DNA from: JBNKEI01 sp050288705
GTDB lineage: Bacteria > Myxococcota > Myxococcia > Myxococcales > UBA5297
Assembly (NCBI GenBank): GCA_050288705.1
Contig: JBNKEI010000167.1
Span: 1-46,044 of the forward strand
Direction of reading: 5' to 3'
DNA: 46,044 bases
The notes under the pieces are model-generated. The model was not told where the DNA came from. It worked only from the letters and a program-made list of their open reading frames with translations, and ran no database searches. Shown here one piece after another: positions 42,900 through 46,044 of this stretch; position 1 is the stretch's first letter; the number at the start of each line of letters is the position of its first letter. A program made the position numbers and the translations under genes.

Positions 42900-43859
42900 A
42901 TGGGCAAAATTATTAACATAGGCGCCGTGGGAGGGGTATTTCTCTCGGGCCTATTAATATTTGGCGGACCAGGATATGCAGCGGACTGGAACTGGCTTGA
43001 AGGGAACACAAAACAAAGCAGTTTAGCGAGCCGGGACAATAATTTAGGTCCTTGTAACGACTGTAACTGCGGTTCCTGTGATGAAGGGCCGCCGGGCCCG
43101 CAGGGGCCTCAGGGCAAGATGGGACCTGAAGGTCCAGCCGGATCAGTCGGCCCCAAAGGCGATCAAGGCGAACAAGGTAAATTAGGTCCAGTAGGTCCAA
43201 TCGGCCCCAAAGGCGATCAAGGCGAACAAGGTAAATTAGGTCCAGTAGGTCCAACCGGCCCCAAAGGCGATCAAGGCGATCAAGGTGAACAAGGCAAAAT
43301 AGGGCCTGTGGGTCCTCCAGGATGCGGGGCAAATGAAATAGTCTTCAATCAAGGAAACATGTTCGAGCACGGGCAGAGCTCAGCCAATGACATGGATGGC
43401 GCACTAAATCAACAATTCGGCAACTCTCCTCCTCTTTCCATCAAAACTTGGTCGATAAACGTATCAGATTTACCGCAGCAGCCGCTTACTCTACCCTTTG
43501 CCCTGCCATCCACCTACGTTTCGGGCGGACAAGTTATAATTCACTTTTTTACGACTTATAAACAAAACATCCCTGACGGAAACGTAAGGTGGCGTGTCAG
43601 GTACACAACGCGATCCAACGGCGAATCCAGCACCAGAACCGCGCCATTGCTAGCAAGCATCGGAAGTGACGTCGCGGTCAGTAATCCCGCAAATAATGAC
43701 AGCATTATCCAATATTATGCGACTGTCAATCTAACCAACCTTGTTGCAGCGGCAAACGATTGGATAATACTCTACTTTGACCGGGTCGCACCTGACGGCG
43801 ACGAGTATGACAACGTGGTCAACTTGTCGACAGTTAGGTTCAAATACGAATGCCAGTAA
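42900..43859 (+). CDS. Secreted collagen-like (Gly-X-Y) protein
   Basis: 319 residues from ATG 42900, preceded by a G-run ribosome site. Signal peptide MGKIINIGAVGGVFLSGLLI ending GYAA. A cysteine cluster C-x2-C-x-C-x2-C (PCNDCNCGSCDEG, about 53-62) leads directly into 27 uninterrupted Gly-X-Y triplets (about 63-143), rich in GPK, GDQ, GEQ and GPV. A beta-rich C-terminal domain of about 175 residues follows. Predicted to form a trimeric triple-helical stalk with a globular head at the cell surface or outside. It is a plausible T2SS and disulfide-enzyme client. Composition differs from the housekeeping genes, which suits accessory DNA. Confidence 0.85.
   Translation: MGKIINIGAVGGVFLSGLLIFGGPGYAADWNWLEGNTKQSSLASRDNNLGPCNDCNCGSCDEGPPGPQGPQGKMGPEGPAGSVGPKGDQGEQGKLGPVGPIGPKGDQGEQGKLGPVGPTGPKGDQGDQGEQGKIGPVGPPGCGANEIVFNQGNMFEHGQSSANDMDGALNQQFGNSPPLSIKTWSINVSDLPQQPLTLPFALPSTYVSGGQVIIHFFTTYKQNIPDGNVRWRVRYTTRSNGESSTRTAPLLASIGSDVAVSNPANNDSIIQYYATVNLTNLVAAANDWIILYFDRVAPDGDEYDNVVNLSTVRFKYECQ
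43147..43317 (+). repeat. 54-bp in-frame tandem repeat in the collagen-like gene
   Basis: Units begin at 43147, 43201 and 43255. The first two are nearly identical over 54 bp (18 residues, GPKGDQGEQGKLGPVGP...). The third carries a 9-bp insertion of one more GDQ triplet and has diverged. Such repeats expand and contract in frame. Confidence 0.85.
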
Positions 43860-43912
43860 TCTGATTGACGATCTAGGAATGGGAAGAATTAGTTCTTCCC
43901 AAGGGGGCACGA

Positions 43913-45844
43913 ATGACCAGAGCCAATGGCAATCGAATAACCTGGTTAGCTTTACTCTTTCTAGTATCAATCGCCTACTCATTACCTTATTCAGGCGCGC
44001 TCGCAGACAACGAATCGTCCCCCGCCAGAAATCTAAAGCTTTTGGGAAGATGGCATTATGGACCGGTTTACGCGACCGCGTTGTTTGGCGATTACGCTTT
44101 TTTCGGATCAGGCGGCAAAATTCGTATCCTCAAAAATAGTCGCGCCGCAAGCTCGAGATGGCGTGAAGTCGGCTTCATCAATACCACCGGCGTAGTGCGC
44201 GATCTTCACGTCTCCGGCAGTCGCCTTTATGTGGCTGACGAAAGCGGAAGCCTAGTCATTATAGACATTTCCGATCCAGAGAGCCCCAAGCAAACTGGGC
44301 GTACCGAACTACCAGAGAATGTCCGAACGGTGTTCGTGCGCGGTAAGTTCGCCTACTTAGCGGCTCAATGGGCGGGAATGATCGTAGTAGATGTTTCCGA
44401 TCCCCAGCAACCCCGAATTATTAGCCGCCATAAAACCGGGGGAATTGCGCAAGATATTCATGTAAGTGGATCATTCGCATTTGTCGCAAACGCCTACCAC
44501 GAGAACGGCCTTAAAATAATTAACATATCCAATCCGCTTGAACCCAAAGAGGTCGGCCGCTTGAACATGGCTGGCATTGCCTACGGAGTCTTTGCTAAAG
44601 ATGGTTACGCATATGTAGTTAGCCTAAAGCTAAACGAGCAAGACCAGGCAGGTCTCACGATTGTCAATCTGTCCGACCCCAGTGCGCCTCGAAGGACGGG
44701 ATTTCACAAAGTTATCTACGGCGCGGAACGCGTTTGGGTAGAAAAAGACATTGCATACCTGGCGGGTGTAGCCAATGACGCCGGCTTGATGACTATCAAT
44801 GTTTCTAATCCCGCAAGACCAAGGCGTCTCGGCAACTACCGGACTTCGACCTGTTCAGAATCTATTATTGTAGCTGGTTCGCATGCCTATCTGGCCCACG
44901 GTGACAAAGGACTCGAAATAATCGATATATTGCGCTCCGCGACGCCGACTGTCGTGAGCCATCACTCTGCCGCAGGGAAGGCTAGCGACGTCCATGTCGC
45001 TGGGAAATATGCCTATCTGGCCAATGGATACACTGGCCTGCGCATCCTCGATGTCTCGGACCGCACAGCCATGCACGAAATCAGTCACGTCCCAACATAC
45101 CGAGCGTTGAGCATTAGCGTTTCCGGCCCGTATGCCTATGTAGCTGATGATGTCGGAGGTTTGCGTGTTATTGATGTTTCCGTCCCCACCGCTCCTCAGG
45201 AAGTCAGTCAATTAAATACCCCTGGTGAGGCTCTTAATATAGCGGTATTGAATAAACGTGCCTATGTTGCCGACGGGCCAGCAGGGTTAAGAATTGTAGA
45301 CGTATCCAACCCGAGATTACCTCGGGAATTGTCCGCTTGCGACACACCGGGACACGCCTATGATGTCGACATTAGTGGTAGCTTCGCCTTCATTGCCGAC
45401 GGTAAGTCGGGATTGAGGATCATTGATTTATCTAACTCTACGGCGCCGGTCGAGGTCGGACACTTTTTAGTCAGTAACGGTGACGTGAGAGAAATCAACA
45501 TCGTCGGACGGCTCGCATATCTTGCTGCCGGGAATCCCGGGCTTGTTATTCTTGATATCTCTAATCCGCGGCATCCGTCGGAAGTTGGGCGCTTCGATAC
45601 TCGGCAAACGACACGCGCTGTACATGTCTCGGGTAATCACGCTTATATCGGCGACCTTAAACACTTGAGAGTAATCGACGTAACAAAACCTTCATCTCCC
45701 CGAGAAATTGCGTCATACAAAACCCCGAGCTACGTGGAGAGAATCTCGGTCGTCAAGGATGGCGCTTTTGTGGCTAACTATGATGCTGGGATCACGATTG
45801 TAGGTTTCGAAACAGCAGGACAAAATGCGCTCAAAAAAGATTAA
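43913..45844 (+). CDS. Secreted LVIVD-repeat beta-propeller protein
   Basis: 643 residues with a signal peptide (ITWLALLFLVSIAYSLPYSG, cleaved near GALA). The rest is about 12 LVIVD-type units of 44-46 residues, each with a version of GLRIIDVSNPxxPxEVG and VxVSGxxAYVAxG. A final unit near residue 625 is degenerate. LVIVD repeats build propellers on cell-surface proteins of unknown function. ATG 43913 has GGGG about six bases upstream. It follows the collagen-like gene by 53 bases and may be co-expressed. No sorting motif or anchor is seen at its C-terminus. Confidence 0.88.
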   Translation: MTRANGNRITWLALLFLVSIAYSLPYSGALADNESSPARNLKLLGRWHYGPVYATALFGDYAFFGSGGKIRILKNSRAASSRWREVGFINTTGVVRDLHVSGSRLYVADESGSLVIIDISDPESPKQTGRTELPENVRTVFVRGKFAYLAAQWAGMIVVDVSDPQQPRIISRHKTGGIAQDIHVSGSFAFVANAYHENGLKIINISNPLEPKEVGRLNMAGIAYGVFAKDGYAYVVSLKLNEQDQAGLTIVNLSDPSAPRRTGFHKVIYGAERVWVEKDIAYLAGVANDAGLMTINVSNPARPRRLGNYRTSTCSESIIVAGSHAYLAHGDKGLEIIDILRSATPTVVSHHSAAGKASDVHVAGKYAYLANGYTGLRILDVSDRTAMHEISHVPTYRALSISVSGPYAYVADDVGGLRVIDVSVPTAPQEVSQLNTPGEALNIAVLNKRAYVADGPAGLRIVDVSNPRLPRELSACDTPGHAYDVDISGSFAFIADGKSGLRIIDLSNSTAPVEVGHFLVSNGDVREINIVGRLAYLAAGNPGLVILDISNPRHPSEVGRFDTRQTTRAVHVSGNHAYIGDLKHLRVIDVTKPSSPREIASYKTPSYVERISVVKDGAFVANYDAGITIVGFETAGQNALKKD

Positions 45845-45867
45845 ATTATTAAAAATCACGCTAGGGC

Positions 45868-46044
45868 ATGCCCATTCAGCATCGAGAAGAGCAGGTCCAG
45901 GCTGACCTCGCAATTATAAAGGCAAGGGACGCGTTGGTCCGATGTCGAACAAGGCTAATCAACCAGGCACGTGGCCTAACCAAATCATTCGGATTCCGAC
46001 TGCCCAAATGCGATGCGGAATACTTTTACCGGCATACTATAGAA
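45868..46044 (+). pseudogene. IS110-family transposase fragment
   Basis: From ATG 45868 the frame reads HREEQVQADLAIIKARDALV, then RCRTRLINQARGLTKSFGFR and LPKCDAEYF, matching the middle of IS110-type DEDD transposases just after the catalytic N-terminal domain. The N-terminal 100 or so codons are missing: a TAG (45862-45864) stands in frame just upstream. The right end leaves the window. It is most simply a truncated insertion sequence, marking this end as mobile DNA. Confidence 0.65.

Noticed and set aside
43147..43317. CRISPR-like repeat array
   Set aside because: The 54-bp units are contiguous, in frame and code for Gly-X-Y triplets; there are no spacers.

Overview
The window looks like the chromosome of a moderately A+T-leaning Gram-negative bacterium of the former Deltaproteobacteria, most likely near Myxococcota. 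The pointers are: a complete type II secretion (T2SS) operon gspC-D-E-F-G-H-I-J-K-L-M-N that includes the GspN type known from deltaproteobacteria; a region-4-only sigma-like protein with a Cys-rich segment I associate with myxobacterial genomes; lipoprotein beta-propellers; a poly-HAMP chemoreceptor behind a sigma54-type promoter; and a MoxR/DUF58/DUF4129/DUF4350 envelope operon. No taxonomic search could be run, so this is inference.

Layout. 1-1130: G+C-rich 5' part of a cheB-cheR fusion, very unlike the rest. 1167-4018 (minus): iscS-iscU-fdx iron-sulfur assembly genes behind a sigma70 promoter with an IscR-like palindrome, preceded by an Fe-S uracil-DNA glycosylase gene. 4082-7372 (plus): a secreted protein of unknown function and a 5'-nucleotidase lipoprotein. 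7443-12949 (minus): ABC-F ATPase, poly-HAMP chemoreceptor, periplasmic solute-binding protein. 12962-13474: a transporter remnant and a structured repeat. 13475-24609 (minus): probably one long operon or two: two propeller proteins, a phasin-like protein, a zinc-finger membrane protein, DUF4129, DUF4350, MoxR and DUF58 proteins, a PAP2 phosphatase and an aminotransferase. 24790-27440 (minus): an unknown protein, an adenylate cyclase and the sigma region 4 protein. 27796-41212 (plus): the T2SS operon. 41319-42527: a VKOR-DsbA disulfide-forming fusion. 42900-46044: accessory end with a collagen-like secreted protein, an LVIVD-repeat protein and an IS110-type transposase remnant.

How the genes fit together. 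The T2SS can export folded proteins from the periplasm. The VKOR-DsbA fusion just downstream could supply disulfides to such substrates, and the Cys-rich collagen-like protein is a plausible client. The sigma-like protein and cyclase are divergently transcribed from the T2SS operon and may belong to its control. The MoxR group is expected to act on envelope protein maturation.

The most unusual signals are structured DNA elements rather than new protein families. One is a three-arm cloverleaf palindrome inserted in frame in the gspH leader, with a relative at 13.4 kb whose first hairpin shows compensatory changes. The other is a pair of roughly 100-bp repeats with terminal inverted repeats placed just upstream of two genes. 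No tRNA, rRNA or CRISPR array was seen.
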